Origin: an uncultured Lachnospiraceae bacterium
GTDB lineage: Bacteria > Bacillota > Clostridia > Lachnospirales > Lachnospiraceae
Length of the DNA: 24,318 nt
Reading direction: 5' to 3'
Assembly: GCA_910586755.1 (NCBI GenBank)
Contig: CAJUJM010000040.1
Location: 1-24,318 of the forward strand
The translations under genes were made by a program, and so were the position numbers. Every line of letters begins with the position of its first letter. Within the stretch, counting starts at the first letter, position 1. The notes beneath the pieces are model-generated. The model did no database searches, had not been told where the DNA came from, and saw nothing but the letters and a program-made list of their open reading frames with translations. Shown piece by piece: positions 14,637 through 22,803 of this stretch.

Positions 14637-16052
14637 GTGGCAAAACAGTATGATTTAATTGTAATAGGAGCAGGACCGGGAGGTTATACGGCGGCTCTGA
14701 AAGCGGCGGAGTACGGGCTTCACACTGCCGTGATTGAAGAGAAAAAGCTGGGAGGCAACTGCGTCAACCGGGGCTGTATCCCCACAAAGGCGCTGCTTCA
14801 CGCGTCCAACCGTTTTAAGCAGATGCAGCAATGTGATGAGCTGGGAGTGTCGGTAGATTTTATTTCCTTTGACTTTAAGAAAATGCAGCAGCATAAAAAG
14901 CGGGCAGTAAAGACTTACCGGGACGAGATCCGCCGTCTTTTTGATGAGGCGGGCATTGAATACATAGAGGGGAAGGCTACCATCCGCCGGAACCGGACTG
15001 TAGAGGTGAACAACCGCGAGGGCCGGGAGTATTATCAGGGAAAAAATATTATTATTGCAACGGGGGCAATGGCGGTGATGCCTGAGATTCCCGGATCCAA
15101 TCTGCCGGGAGTTTATACCAGCAGCCGGCTTTTAGCGGCAGATACCTGGAACTTTGACCGCCTGACAATTATCGGAGGCGGCGTTATCGGAGTGGAGTTT
15201 GCCACAATTTTTAACTCACTCTGTTCTAAAGTTACGATTATTGAAAAAGGCCCCCATCTTCTGGGCCCCATGGATGAAGTGGTGGCTAAGGAGCTGGAGA
15301 AAGCCTTAAGGAAAAAGGATATTACCGTTTACTGTAACGCAGAAGTGAGCCGAATTGAGGATAAGGACGGGCTGACCTGCCAGGTAGAGGTTGCCGGGGG
15401 AGAAAGCTTTTCCATGAAGGCAGGGCAGATTCTGATGGCAGTGGGAAGAAAGCCCAATATTAACGGACTGTTAGGTGATGACATGCCTCTGGAAATGAGC
15501 CAGGGAAAACTTGCCGTCAATTCAGAATTTATGACCAGCGAGCCTGGCGTATATGCCATAGGGGACGTGGTTTCCGGGATTCAGCTGGCCCATGTGGCCG
15601 CAGCGGAAGGCACCTATGTGGTGGAAAAAATTGCTGGAAGGCCCCACGGAATCAGGCTGGAGGTAGTTCCCACAGGGATGTATGTGAGCCTTCCCATTGT
15701 GCCAAACTGTATCTATACCGAGCCGGAGATTGCCACGGTAGGGATTACCGAAGAGGCAGCCAGGGCCAGCGGCATGAAAGTGCGCTGCGGCTACTTTTCC
15801 ATGACAGAGAACGGCAAGTCCATTGTTACCAGGAAAGAAGAGGGCTTTGTACGTCTGGTATTTGAATCCTACTCGGATACCATTGTGGGAGCCCAAATTG
15901 TGTGTCCCAGGGCCACTGACATGATCGGGGAGATGGCAACGGCCATTGCCAACGGCCTTACAGCAGGCCAGCTTTCCATGGCTATGCGGGCTCATCCAAC
16001 CTACAGCGAAGCAATCTCCACCGCCATTTCAGACGCTATGCGGCAGAAATAA
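14637..16052 (+). CDS. Dihydrolipoamide dehydrogenase-family flavoprotein
   Basis: 471 aa, the standard length for class I pyridine nucleotide-disulfide oxidoreductases. FAD-binding GAGPGG is at residues 11-16. The redox disulfide is LGGNCVNRGCIPTK (Cys42, Cys47). The NAD-binding motif is IIGGGVIGVEFA, the second FAD contact YAIGDV, and the C-terminal HPTYSEAI carries the catalytic His and Glu. These match E3 lipoamide dehydrogenase better than mercuric or glutathione reductase. The start is GTG at 14637 with AAGGGG 6 bases upstream. No lipoylated protein, E1 or E2 gene is nearby, so its partner complex (a 2-oxoacid dehydrogenase or glycine cleavage) is encoded elsewhere. A GC stem (16066-16080) follows, too weak to call a terminator. 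Confidence 0.9.
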   Translation: MAKQYDLIVIGAGPGGYTAALKAAEYGLHTAVIEEKKLGGNCVNRGCIPTKALLHASNRFKQMQQCDELGVSVDFISFDFKKMQQHKKRAVKTYRDEIRRLFDEAGIEYIEGKATIRRNRTVEVNNREGREYYQGKNIIIATGAMAVMPEIPGSNLPGVYTSSRLLAADTWNFDRLTIIGGGVIGVEFATIFNSLCSKVTIIEKGPHLLGPMDEVVAKELEKALRKKDITVYCNAEVSRIEDKDGLTCQVEVAGGESFSMKAGQILMAVGRKPNINGLLGDDMPLEMSQGKLAVNSEFMTSEPGVYAIGDVVSGIQLAHVAAAEGTYVVEKIAGRPHGIRLEVVPTGMYVSLPIVPNCIYTEPEIATVGITEEAARASGMKVRCGYFSMTENGKSIVTRKEEGFVRLVFESYSDTIVGAQIVCPRATDMIGEMATAIANGLTAGQLSMAMRAHPTYSEAISTAISDAMRQK

Positions 16053-16126
16053 AACAGCCGAAGAGGGCGGACAGCCCGCCTGACCGGCGATTTTATAAAA
16101 ACCATAAGAAAGAAGCAGACAGAATT

Positions 16127-17920
16127 ATGAATCTCATTCCACAACGTTTAGCAAAATTAAGAGCACTAATGGAAGAACGGGCCATTGACGCTTATCTGGT
16201 TCCAACCTCTGATTTTCACGAGTCTGAGTATGTAGGAGCTTACTTTAAATGCCGGGAGTTTATTACCGGTTTTACCGGCTCTGCGGGAACCGCAATTATC
16301 ACAAAGGATGAGGCGGCCCTTTGGACGGATGGACGCTATTTTGTCCAGGCCGGAGCCCAGCTTGCAGAAACTACGGTGACCCTTCAGAAGATGGGCCAGG
16401 AAGGTGTTCCCACTATGGAAGAATATCTGCTTTCCCACATTCCTGAGGGAGGGACCTTAGCCTTTGACGGCCGAGTTATGAACACGGAGGAAGGGGAACG
16501 CTTAGAGGATGCATTGGGTGTGAAAGATATTGCCATTTCCTGCCAGGAGGACCTGATTGACATGATCTGGGAAGATCGCCCTGCCCTGCCGGCAGAACCG
16601 GTGTGGATTCTTGAGGAAAAATACGCTGGCAAAAAGGCGGCAGAGAAGCTTTCCGATCTGCGGGCCGAGATGGAAAAGAAAAGGGCTACGGCCCATATTC
16701 TTACTACTCTGGACGACATTGTGTGGCTGTTAAATATCCGCGGCAATGACGTAGAGTGCAATCCGGTGGTGCTGTCTTATCTCCTGGTAACCGGCAACAC
16801 GGCCAGACTTTATATCAATCCGGCTGTGGTAAACACAGAAGTGAGAGCGTATCTTTCCGGAATCGGTGTGGAGATTTACCCGTACAATGACATTTATGAA
16901 GACGTAAAAGGCCTTCAAAACGAGACGGTTATGCTGGAAAAGAGCCGCGCCAATTTCGCCCTGACCCAGCTTTTAGACGAGACCAATGACATTATAAATA
17001 TTCAAAATCCCACTGCTCTCATGAAAGCCAAAAAGAACCCGGTGGAGATTGAAAATATGAAAAAGGCCCACATCAAAGACGGTGTGGCTGTCACCAGATA
17101 CATGTACTGGTTAAAGAAAAATATCGGCAAGATCCCCATGGATGAAATCAGCGTTTCGGATTATTTGTGGGAGCTGTGCAAGGATCAGGAAGGCTGCCTG
17201 GGCCTTAGCTTCCCCACAATTTCCGCCTACGGCGCCAACGGGGCTATGTGCCATTATTCCGCCACCCCAGAGACCAATACCAAGCTGGAGCCAAAAGGCT
17301 TTTACCTGGTAGACTCCGGCAGACAGTATTATGAGGGGACCACGGACATTACCAGAACAATTGCTCTAGGTGAGTTAACCCAGGAAGAAAAAGAACACTT
17401 TACATTGGTTGCCATGAGTATGCTGCGCCTTGGCGCAGTCCGCTTCCTCTACGGCTGCCGGGGCCTGAACCTGGATTATGTGGCCAGAGAACCTTTCTGG
17501 AGCCGGAGCCTAAACTTTGATCACGGAACCGGTCACGGCGTAGGATATCTGCTGAATGTCCACGAGCGTCCCAACGGAATCCGTTGGAAGATGGTTCCGG
17601 AGCGTCAGGATAACTGCATATTGGAAGAGGGGATGGTTACCTCCGACGAGCCGGGAATCTATATTGAAGGAAGTCACGGCATCCGTACAGAAAATTTAAT
17701 GGTCTGTGTGACGGACGAAAAAAATCAGTACGGCCAGTTTATGAAGTTTGAATACCTGACCTATGTCCCCATTGATTTGGATGGTATCGACAAGAGCCTG
17801 ATGCGCCCAGAGGATGTAGAGCTGCTGAATCAGTACCATAAAGACGTATATGAAAAGATTTCTCCCTACCTAAATGGAGAAGAGAAAGAATGGCTGAAGG
17901 AAGCCACCAGAGAGATTTAA
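16127..17920 (+). CDS. Xaa-Pro aminopeptidase (aminopeptidase P, M24B)
   Basis: 597 aa, the long form with two creatinase-type N-terminal domains before the pita-bread catalytic domain. Domain 1 begins RLAKLRALMEERAIDAYLVP and includes ITGFTGSAGTA and WTDGRYF. The catalytic domain from about residue 310 shows the metal ligands: Asp in LVDSGRQYYEGTTDITRT (two Asp), His in DHGTGHGVGYLLNVHE, Glu in SDEPGIYIEG and Glu in IRTENLM. It releases N-terminal residues ahead of proline using two metal ions and acts in the cytoplasm (no signal peptide). The ribosome site is poor (purine-rich AAGAAAG). It stands alone between the flavoprotein gene and a strong terminator. Confidence 0.95.
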   Translation: MNLIPQRLAKLRALMEERAIDAYLVPTSDFHESEYVGAYFKCREFITGFTGSAGTAIITKDEAALWTDGRYFVQAGAQLAETTVTLQKMGQEGVPTMEEYLLSHIPEGGTLAFDGRVMNTEEGERLEDALGVKDIAISCQEDLIDMIWEDRPALPAEPVWILEEKYAGKKAAEKLSDLRAEMEKKRATAHILTTLDDIVWLLNIRGNDVECNPVVLSYLLVTGNTARLYINPAVVNTEVRAYLSGIGVEIYPYNDIYEDVKGLQNETVMLEKSRANFALTQLLDETNDIINIQNPTALMKAKKNPVEIENMKKAHIKDGVAVTRYMYWLKKNIGKIPMDEISVSDYLWELCKDQEGCLGLSFPTISAYGANGAMCHYSATPETNTKLEPKGFYLVDSGRQYYEGTTDITRTIALGELTQEEKEHFTLVAMSMLRLGAVRFLYGCRGLNLDYVAREPFWSRSLNFDHGTGHGVGYLLNVHERPNGIRWKMVPERQDNCILEEGMVTSDEPGIYIEGSHGIRTENLMVCVTDEKNQYGQFMKFEYLTYVPIDLDGIDKSLMRPEDVELLNQYHKDVYEKISPYLNGEEKEWLKEATREI

Positions 17921-17941
17921 GCATAGGTAAAAGAAAAGAAG

Positions 17942-18003
17942 CCGGATTGCTTTTGCTTTACCGCCCCTGATGAGGGCTGGCAGGCGGAGGTATCCGGTTT
18001 TTT
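17942..18003 (+). terminator. Nested-stem rho-independent terminator
   Basis: The outer stem CCGGAT (17942-17947) pairs with ATCCGG (17992-17997), the inner stem CCGCC (17961-17965) pairs with GGCGG (17983-17987), and six T follow at once. It terminates the aminopeptidase transcript. Confidence 0.8.
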
Positions 18004-18111
18004 CATGTCTCTGCTTTTGGCAGGGCGGTCTGGCTGGTATTGCGTTACATATTCATTGGAATTTACACAATGCAGTACGAAAGGGGCTCGTTTACCGGGA
18101 AGATTTACAAA

Positions 18112-18681
18112 TCACAAATCCACAAAAATTGGCTCATGATTTACAAAAGGAAGGAATTTCTCCATCAGATCCGCTGTGGGAAACTTCAGACTGGAGGTAT
18201 TGATACAGGGATGGCAGGCAAAAAACTCCTGATTTTCCACTGCATCCCGGTCAATCAGAAGCTGGACCTGATGCTCTGTATCATTCATCAGTCCCAGGAC
18301 GCTGACAGAACCAGGAGTGATATCCAGGAGCCGTTCCATATCTTCCGGCCCTCCAAAAGACAGCCGGGAGCTGCCGATTTGTTTTGATAATACTGCTGTG
18401 CGGAACTTTTTCTCACCAGGAATCAGCAGCAGGTAAAAACGGTTTTTCTGACTGTTGGTAAGGAAAAGATTTTTACAGATGGAAATTCCCAGAAGAGCAT
18501 CCACATCCGTGCAGTCATGGATGGTCTTGGCGGCGGGGTGATCCACCCGCTGGTAGAAAATGCCAAGGTAATCCAGGAGATCATAAGTGCGGATCTCTTT
18601 TTCCAGGCGGCAGGCGCAGTCAGAGGCGTCGGGACGGCCAAAAGTAAGGGTAAGAGGTTGGGTTAATGCTGTGTGGGACAT
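18112..18681 (-). CDS. ProX/YbaK-type aminoacyl-tRNA deacylase
   Basis: 189 aa from the ATG at 18681, with AGGA 9 bases upstream; the GTG at 18708 has no ribosome site. It belongs to the YbaK/ProX (PrdX) family that hydrolyses mischarged tRNA, typically Ala-tRNA(Pro) or Cys-tRNA(Pro), in trans. Recognisable stretches are RVDHPAAKTIHD, CKNLFLTNSQKNRFYLLLIP (the family's K-LFL-- strand), SSRLSFGGPEDM, ITPGSVSVLGLMND and the C-terminal INTSSLKF with HEPIFVDL. It is the only minus-strand gene in the central part, set convergently against the aminopeptidase gene beyond its terminator. Standalone members back up a prolyl-tRNA synthetase; the exact tRNA is inferred. Confidence 0.88.
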   Translation of the reverse strand: MSHTALTQPLTLTFGRPDASDCACRLEKEIRTYDLLDYLGIFYQRVDHPAAKTIHDCTDVDALLGISICKNLFLTNSQKNRFYLLLIPGEKKFRTAVLSKQIGSSRLSFGGPEDMERLLDITPGSVSVLGLMNDTEHQVQLLIDRDAVENQEFFACHPCINTSSLKFPTADLMEKFLPFVNHEPIFVDL

Positions 18682-18845
18682 ATTATCAAATCCTTTCTGT
18701 ATTGTCACAGCTTCTTGTTTTCAATACGTTTTCAGGCTGTAATGGTTATTTTATAGCGAATTATTGAGAATTGCAAGGAAAAAATTGCTGTATGTCTGGG
18801 CAGTTATTTAGCAGGAAGCTATTACGTGATTTTTGCATCATGTTC

Positions 18846-18874
18846 TTGTAAAGACCAGAGATTGGATTTATACT
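18846..18874 (+). promoter_or_regulatory. Promoter of the rRNA methyltransferase gene
   Basis: TTGTAA (18846-18851), 17 bases, then TATACT (18869-18874), 51 bases before the GTG start. No other gene precedes it on this strand after the terminator at 18003. Confidence 0.6.
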
Positions 18875-18925
18875 GAAAGGGATTAAAAAGAGGAAAATAA
18901 GGAAAGAAAAAGTGAGGATTCATAC

Positions 18926-20224
18926 GTGGAACGGATAGAGAAAAATAGAAAAGGCAACAAGGAAAAAAGTAATGTTCCAAAAGCCAACAGGGAAAGAGGC
19001 AGAGCAGGAAAAAGCAGAACAGAAAAAGGCAATATTCCCCAAAGCAGAGAAGAAAGCAGACCAGGCGGAAAAAAGCGTCAGCTTCCCTGCCCGGTGGCAA
19101 ACCGGTGCGGAAGCTGCCAGTATCTTCATTTAACTTATGACCAGCAGTTAAAAATCAAAAAGGATAAGCTCACCCTTCTTTTAAAAGATATCTGTCCGCT
19201 AAAAGGGATGCTGGGAATGGAAAATCCCTACCATTACCGCAATAAGGTTCACGCCGTATTTGGCTGTGACCGGAAAGGGCGGCCAGTCTCCGGTATCTAT
19301 GAAGCCGGAACCCATCACATTGTCCCTGCAAAATCCTGCCTGATTGAAGATGAGAAATCCGGAGAGATTATAGAGACAATCCGGTCATTAACCCCATCTT
19401 TTAAAATCCGCTATTATGATGAGGATACAGGCTACGGCCTGCTGCGCCATGTTTTGATTAAGAGAGGCTTTGCCACCGGCCAGATTATGGTGGTTTTGGT
19501 TACTGCCTCCCCGGTTTTTCCTTCCAAAAATAATTTTGTGAGGGCCCTGCGCCAGCGCCACCCGGAGATTACCACGGTTATCCAGAATATTAACGGCCGG
19601 GGTACCAGCATGGTGCTTGGGGAAAAGGAGCAAATTCTCTACGGCCCCGGATATATTGAGGACGTGCTGTGCGGATATACGTTCCGAATTTCTTCTAAAT
19701 CCTTTTATCAGGTAAATCCGGTTCAGACAGAGATCCTTTATCAGAAAGCCCTGGACCTGGCGGCCCTTACAGGAAAAGAAACGGTAATTGACGCCTACTG
19801 CGGCATTGGAACCATCGGAATCATTGCCAGCGGGAAAGCAGGAGAGGTAATTGGGGTGGAACGAAATCCGGATGCGGTCCGGGATGCCATCCAGAACGCC
19901 AAAAGAAACGGGGTGAAAAATATCCGTTTCTACTGCAATGATGCCGGGAAATTCATGTCCCAGATGGCCGCCGCCGGGGAAAAGGCCCAAGTGGTTATTA
20001 TGGATCCGCCAAGAAGCGGCAGCACCAAAGAATTTATGGACGCTATAGCCGTTCTCGAACCAGAGAAAGTTGTGTATATTTCCTGCGGCCCTGAAACTTT
20101 GGCAAGGGATTTGAAATATTTGAGGACTTTGGGGTATGAGGCGAAAGAGGCGTGGGGATGTGATTTGTTTGGGTGGACGGAACATGTTGAAACAGTCGCT
20201 CTGCTGACGAAAAAAGCCCAGTAA
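18926..20224 (+). CDS. rlmD: 23S rRNA (uracil-C5)-methyltransferase, RlmD/RumA type
   Basis: 432 aa. It methylates C5 of a uracil in 23S rRNA (RlmD: U1939; the Gram-positive homologue RlmCD also U747) with SAM. An iron-sulfur site is set by Cys55, Cys61, Cys64 (CPVANRCGSC) and a later Cys in KSCLIEDE. The C-terminal Rossmann domain has DAYCGIGTIGI (SAM), VIGVERNPDAV, MDPPRSGS, the catalytic Cys in YISCGPETLARD and the Glu in EHVETVALL. The start is GTG at 18926 with GAGG 8 bases before. Odd feature: the first 50 residues are a low-complexity Lys/Arg/Glu/Ser/Gly tail in place of the TRAM domain usual in this family, perhaps an RNA-binding substitute. The RlmD versus RlmCD target cannot be settled by eye. 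Confidence 0.9.
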   Translation: MERIEKNRKGNKEKSNVPKANRERGRAGKSRTEKGNIPQSREESRPGGKKRQLPCPVANRCGSCQYLHLTYDQQLKIKKDKLTLLLKDICPLKGMLGMENPYHYRNKVHAVFGCDRKGRPVSGIYEAGTHHIVPAKSCLIEDEKSGEIIETIRSLTPSFKIRYYDEDTGYGLLRHVLIKRGFATGQIMVVLVTASPVFPSKNNFVRALRQRHPEITTVIQNINGRGTSMVLGEKEQILYGPGYIEDVLCGYTFRISSKSFYQVNPVQTEILYQKALDLAALTGKETVIDAYCGIGTIGIIASGKAGEVIGVERNPDAVRDAIQNAKRNGVKNIRFYCNDAGKFMSQMAAAGEKAQVVIMDPPRSGSTKEFMDAIAVLEPEKVVYISCGPETLARDLKYLRTLGYEAKEAWGCDLFGWTEHVETVALLTKKAQ

Positions 20225-20339
20225 ATCAATGGTTTCTGCCGACTAAACAAAAAAATGTTGCTGTATTTCTCGTGAAATATGTTTGGTAAGACGGCTTGTT
20301 TTCCGGGGTGGGGTTCAAAGATAATTTGTTGAAATGGGG

Positions 20340-20407
20340 TTTCGCTAAATTGTATGGGTTTCGCTAAATTGTTTGAGTTTCGCTAAAATGTTTAGTGTTT
20401 TGCTAAA
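20340..20407. repeat. Four iteron-like tandem repeats
   Basis: TTTCGCTAAA occurs at 20340, 20359 and 20378, and as TTTTGCTAAA at 20398, with periods of 19, 19 and 20 bases. The first three also share the following (A/T)TTGT or ATGT. Spacing of nearly two helical turns puts every copy on the same DNA face, as in replication iterons or arrays of regulator sites. The array lies in the 374-base gap between the methyltransferase and HTH genes. A small palindrome TATTTC-TCGT-GAAATA precedes it at 20264-20279; otherwise 20225-20339 shows nothing. Confidence 0.8.
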
Positions 20408-20427
20408 GCATACGGATAAAAAATGTA

Positions 20428-20470
20428 CAGTCAGGGTATCAGTAGGAGAGTCTGTTATCCTGGCTGTTTT
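20428..20470 (+). terminator. Probable rho-independent terminator
   Basis: CAGTCAGGGTA (20428-20438) pairs with TATCCTGGCTG (20456-20466) over 11 positions, two of them G-U in RNA, followed by TTTT. It separates the repeat array from the downstream HTH promoter. Confidence 0.5.
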
Positions 20471-20507
20471 GGTTTGACATCATCACTGCTAATGGAGATT
20501 TAAAAAT

Positions 20508-20559
20508 CCACGTTTGACGTGGAAAATGATTTGACATTCCACATTGAACGTGGTAATTT
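20508..20559 (+). promoter_or_regulatory. Promoter with two operator-like palindromes
   Basis: CCACGT-TTG-ACGTGG (20508-20522) is a perfect palindrome, and CCACATTGAACGTGG (20539-20553) is the same site with one mismatch; their centres are 31 bases apart, about three helical turns. The second fills the 17-base spacer between TTGACA (20531-20536) and TAATTT (20554-20559), 40 bases before the HTH gene. This is the classic layout of a repressor that blocks its own promoter; that the HTH protein is the repressor is inferred. Confidence 0.65.
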
Positions 20560-20598
20560 GTAAGTGCAGGCGGAAGAGTTTGCAAAGGAGGTTGGATG

Positions 20599-20925
20599 AT
20601 GAAATTTGGGCTGTTTTCTGAATTGTATGATGAGGCAAAAAGTTGTGAGAACGTGGATGTATTCATAGAACGCCGTGAGGATGATGTGGAACTGAAGAAA
20701 ACACCAGATGATAACATTGTGCTGTTGCTGCGGTTTATATATGATGCCGCTCATATGGGCATTAGGGATATTCGAGAATATTTGGGAATGTTGCGTCCGC
20801 AGTTCTGCGAGCAGTATGAGATAAAAATGAGAACACTGGAAGATTGGGAGTACGGGAAAAATCCGGTACCGCAGCGTTTGCTTAAGCTGTTGTCATATAC
20901 TCTTGTAGAGGATTTCCTGAGCTAA
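20599..20925 (+). CDS. HTH (Xre-like) DNA-binding protein
   Basis: 108 aa from the ATG at 20599 (7 bases after AGGAGG); the ATG at 20596 is 4 bases away and less likely. The N-terminal half (FGLFSELYDEAKSCENVDVF) is acidic with no recognised fold. The C-terminal half fits a short Xre-type HTH: MGIRDIREYLGMLRPQFCEQ then IKMRTLEDWEYGKNPVPQRL and LLKLLSYTLVE, with the recognition helix in RTLEDWEYG. Proteins of this build are widespread in Firmicutes as small regulators or antitoxins, but no toxin-like partner follows at once (a GNAT gene starts 36 bases on). Paired palindromes at its promoter suggest autoregulation. Confidence 0.8.
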   Translation: MKFGLFSELYDEAKSCENVDVFIERREDDVELKKTPDDNIVLLLRFIYDAAHMGIRDIREYLGMLRPQFCEQYEIKMRTLEDWEYGKNPVPQRLLKLLSYTLVEDFLS

Positions 20926-20961
20926 TGCAAAATTTTAAGGTCGGTGTGAGGTGCTTCAATA

Positions 20962-21441
20962 ATGAGTGAAAAACTTAACTTTAGATATGCAGAAAGAAAA
21001 GATACTTCATTAATCCTAAGTTTTATTAAAGAGCTGGCAGCCTATGAAAAAATGCTGGATGAGGTTGTTGCTGATGAGAAAACACTGGAAGAGTGGATTT
21101 TTGACAGAGAAAAAGCGGAGGTTATTTTTGCGGTTGCAGATGGCAAAGAAATCGGGTTTGCTCTTTTCTTCCATAACTTTTCCACATTTCTTGGCAGAGC
21201 CGGGATCTATTTAGAAGACTTATTTGTACGGCCAGAGTATAGGGGAAAAGGATATGGTAAAGCCATATTAAAGAAGCTGGCAGCAATTGCAGTTGAGCGC
21301 GACTGCGGACGATTGGAATGGTGGTGCCTGGATTGGAATAAGCCGAGTATTGACTTTTATTTGTCCCTTGGCGCAGAACCAATGTCTGATTGGACCGTGT
21401 ACCGTATTACTGGTGCCACGCTTTCAGAACTTGCTAAGTGA
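20962..21441 (+). CDS. GNAT N-acetyltransferase, SSAT/thialysine type
   Basis: 159 aa with the full GNAT fold. Acetyl-CoA pyrophosphate binding is in VRPEYRGKGYGKAIL (R/Q-x2-G-x-G/A). The EDLFVRPEYRG segment, the GRLEWWCLDWNKPSIDFYLSLG block and the SDWTVYRI ending are typical of the spermidine/spermine and thialysine N-acetyltransferase (SAT1/SAT2-like) branch. The N-terminal FRYAERKDTSLILSFIKELA matches that branch too. A weak GAGG precedes the ATG. It follows the HTH gene by 36 bases with no terminator, so the two may form a transcript; the acceptor is probably a diamine, polyamine or amino acid analogue, but sequence alone does not decide. Confidence 0.9.
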   Translation: MSEKLNFRYAERKDTSLILSFIKELAAYEKMLDEVVADEKTLEEWIFDREKAEVIFAVADGKEIGFALFFHNFSTFLGRAGIYLEDLFVRPEYRGKGYGKAILKKLAAIAVERDCGRLEWWCLDWNKPSIDFYLSLGAEPMSDWTVYRITGATLSELAK

Positions 21442-21508
21442 TACAGCCTCTTTTTGAATACAGAGTTGTATGGAGTTTTAGATAACAGACCGGGAGGTGG
21501 AATAGAGA

Positions 21509-21949
21509 ATGAACAACGATTTAGAGCGGTTTCTGATCGCACAGCAGACTTATTACCGGATTGCCCTGCAGGAGATAAAGTCCGGGCGGAAGAGTAGCCA
21601 TTGGATGTGGTTTATCTTTCCACAGATTGCGGGACTTGGTTACAGTGAAACTGCTCGATATTATGCAATCAAGGATATGGCTGAAGCGAAAGCATATATG
21701 GAAGATTACACACTTAGTAGTAATCTCATTGAAATCTCGCAGGCATTACTGGATGTGGATTCCGATGACGCGACCGCTGTGATGGGATGGCCAGATGATC
21801 TGAAATTGAAATCTTCCATGACCTTATTTGCTTTGGTGAAACCGGAGTGTGAAGTATTTCAGAAGGTGCTGGAAAAGTTTTTTCATGGGGAAAAGGACCA
21901 GAAAACAATAGAAATTTTACAGGACAAAAAGCTTGGAGCTATGTGGTAA
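21509..21949 (+). CDS. DUF1810-family protein
   Basis: 146 aa, full length for DUF1810 (PF08837). Diagnostic segments are LERFLIAQQTYY, ALQEIKSGRKSSHWMWFIFP, QIAGLGYSETARYYAIKDM, and the C-terminal WPDDLKLKSSMTLFALV and FFHGEKDQKTIEIL. The biochemical role of the family is not established. GGGAGG stands 11 bases or more before the ATG, a long spacing. It lies 67 bases after the GNAT gene and before a strong terminator, so it may end the same transcript. Confidence 0.9.
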   Translation: MNNDLERFLIAQQTYYRIALQEIKSGRKSSHWMWFIFPQIAGLGYSETARYYAIKDMAEAKAYMEDYTLSSNLIEISQALLDVDSDDATAVMGWPDDLKLKSSMTLFALVKPECEVFQKVLEKFFHGEKDQKTIEILQDKKLGAMW

Positions 21950-22052
21950 ATTGAAAACCGCATGGTTCCAGGCTTTTTTAGTAAATAAACCTATTATGTA
22001 TTGATGATTATTGGCATACCGTCTCACTGGCTTGCGTACCATAAATTGATAC

Positions 22053-22078
22053 AATGCACCCTTTGAGGGTGCATTTTT
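22053..22078 (+). terminator. Rho-independent terminator
   Basis: AATGCACCC (22053-22061) pairs perfectly with GGGTGCATT (22067-22075) over a TTTGA loop and ends in TTTTT. It closes the transcript running from the HTH gene. Just beyond it, ACGATA occurs twice (22080-22085 and 22101-22106) around GCCCCT and a second GGGTGCATTT, which looks like a partial duplication of the terminator arm. Confidence 0.85.
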
Positions 22079-22190
22079 AACGATAGCCCCTACTCAAAAA
22101 ACGATAGGGTGCATTTGCCTTGGATTTATGGTATTCTATGGTAAAACACAGCGATAAAATATGATTTTCAGGAAAGGTAAGGTATTGATC

Positions 22191-22670
22191 ATGAGCAAGG
22201 TATTAGTAGCGTATTTCAGTGCCAGCGGCGTAACAGCGAAACTGGCGAAGCGGCTTGCAGAGGCTATCGGAGCAGATTTACATGAGATCCAGCCGGAGGT
22301 TCCGTACACGAATGCTGATCTGGACTGGATGAATAAAAAGAGCCGCAGTAGTGTGGAAATGAATAATAAGTCATTCCGTCCTGCTGTTGCAAACAAAGTA
22401 GAGAACATACAGCAGTATTCCGTGATTTTCACAGCCTTCCCTATCTGGTGGTACGTCGCCCCGACTATTGTGAACACGTTTTTGGAGCAATACGATCTGA
22501 CTGGAAAGACGATTATTCCACTGGCAACTTCTGGCAGCAGCGGTATGGGAAACACAAACAAGGAGCTGGCGGTTTCCTGTCCGGGAGCAGAATTAAAGGA
22601 AGGAAAGAGATTCTCTGCGGATGCAAGTGCGGAAGAACTGAAAGCATGGGCAGAAGGATTCGGGATTTAA
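22191..22670 (+). CDS. Flavodoxin
   Basis: 159 aa from the ATG at 22191 (MSKVLVAYFS), preceded by the purine-rich AAAGGTAAGG; the longer frame to 22161 has no ribosome site. The FMN phosphate loop is YFSASGVTAKLA at residues 7-18, and the aromatic flavin loop is FPIWWYVAPTIVNTFLEQ near 83-100. LATSGSSGMGNTNKEL is the third flavin loop, as in the flavodoxin_4 group of anaerobes, often called NAD(P)H- or FMN-dependent. It would carry electrons in the cytoplasm. A terminator lies upstream and an extended -10 TGG-TATTCT (22129-22137) about 50 bases before the start suggests its own promoter; no partner reductase is adjacent. Confidence 0.9.
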   Translation: MSKVLVAYFSASGVTAKLAKRLAEAIGADLHEIQPEVPYTNADLDWMNKKSRSSVEMNNKSFRPAVANKVENIQQYSVIFTAFPIWWYVAPTIVNTFLEQYDLTGKTIIPLATSGSSGMGNTNKELAVSCPGAELKEGKRFSADASAEELKAWAEGFGI

Positions 22671-22803
22671 GATACATAGGTAAGACAAACAAAGTTATCA
22701 ATATAGTCCTATAAAGTTATCTTTCATGACAACGAATAATAAGAAATCTATGGTAACATCCTACCCGTAGTGGTAAATTGTTCTACAGGAAAGGGTGCGA
22801 AAC

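Noticed and set aside
18040..18387. 115-aa plus-strand frame opposite the ProX-type gene
   Set aside because: It is the antisense shadow of a gene with clear family motifs.
19388..20185. 265-aa minus-strand frame inside the methyltransferase gene
   Set aside because: Long only because of the codon bias of the sense gene; the sense strand has all catalytic motifs.
20340..20553. CRISPR array
   Set aside because: The repeats are about 10-14 bases with no spacers of 30 bases or more and no cas genes; they are tandem, iteron-like repeats.
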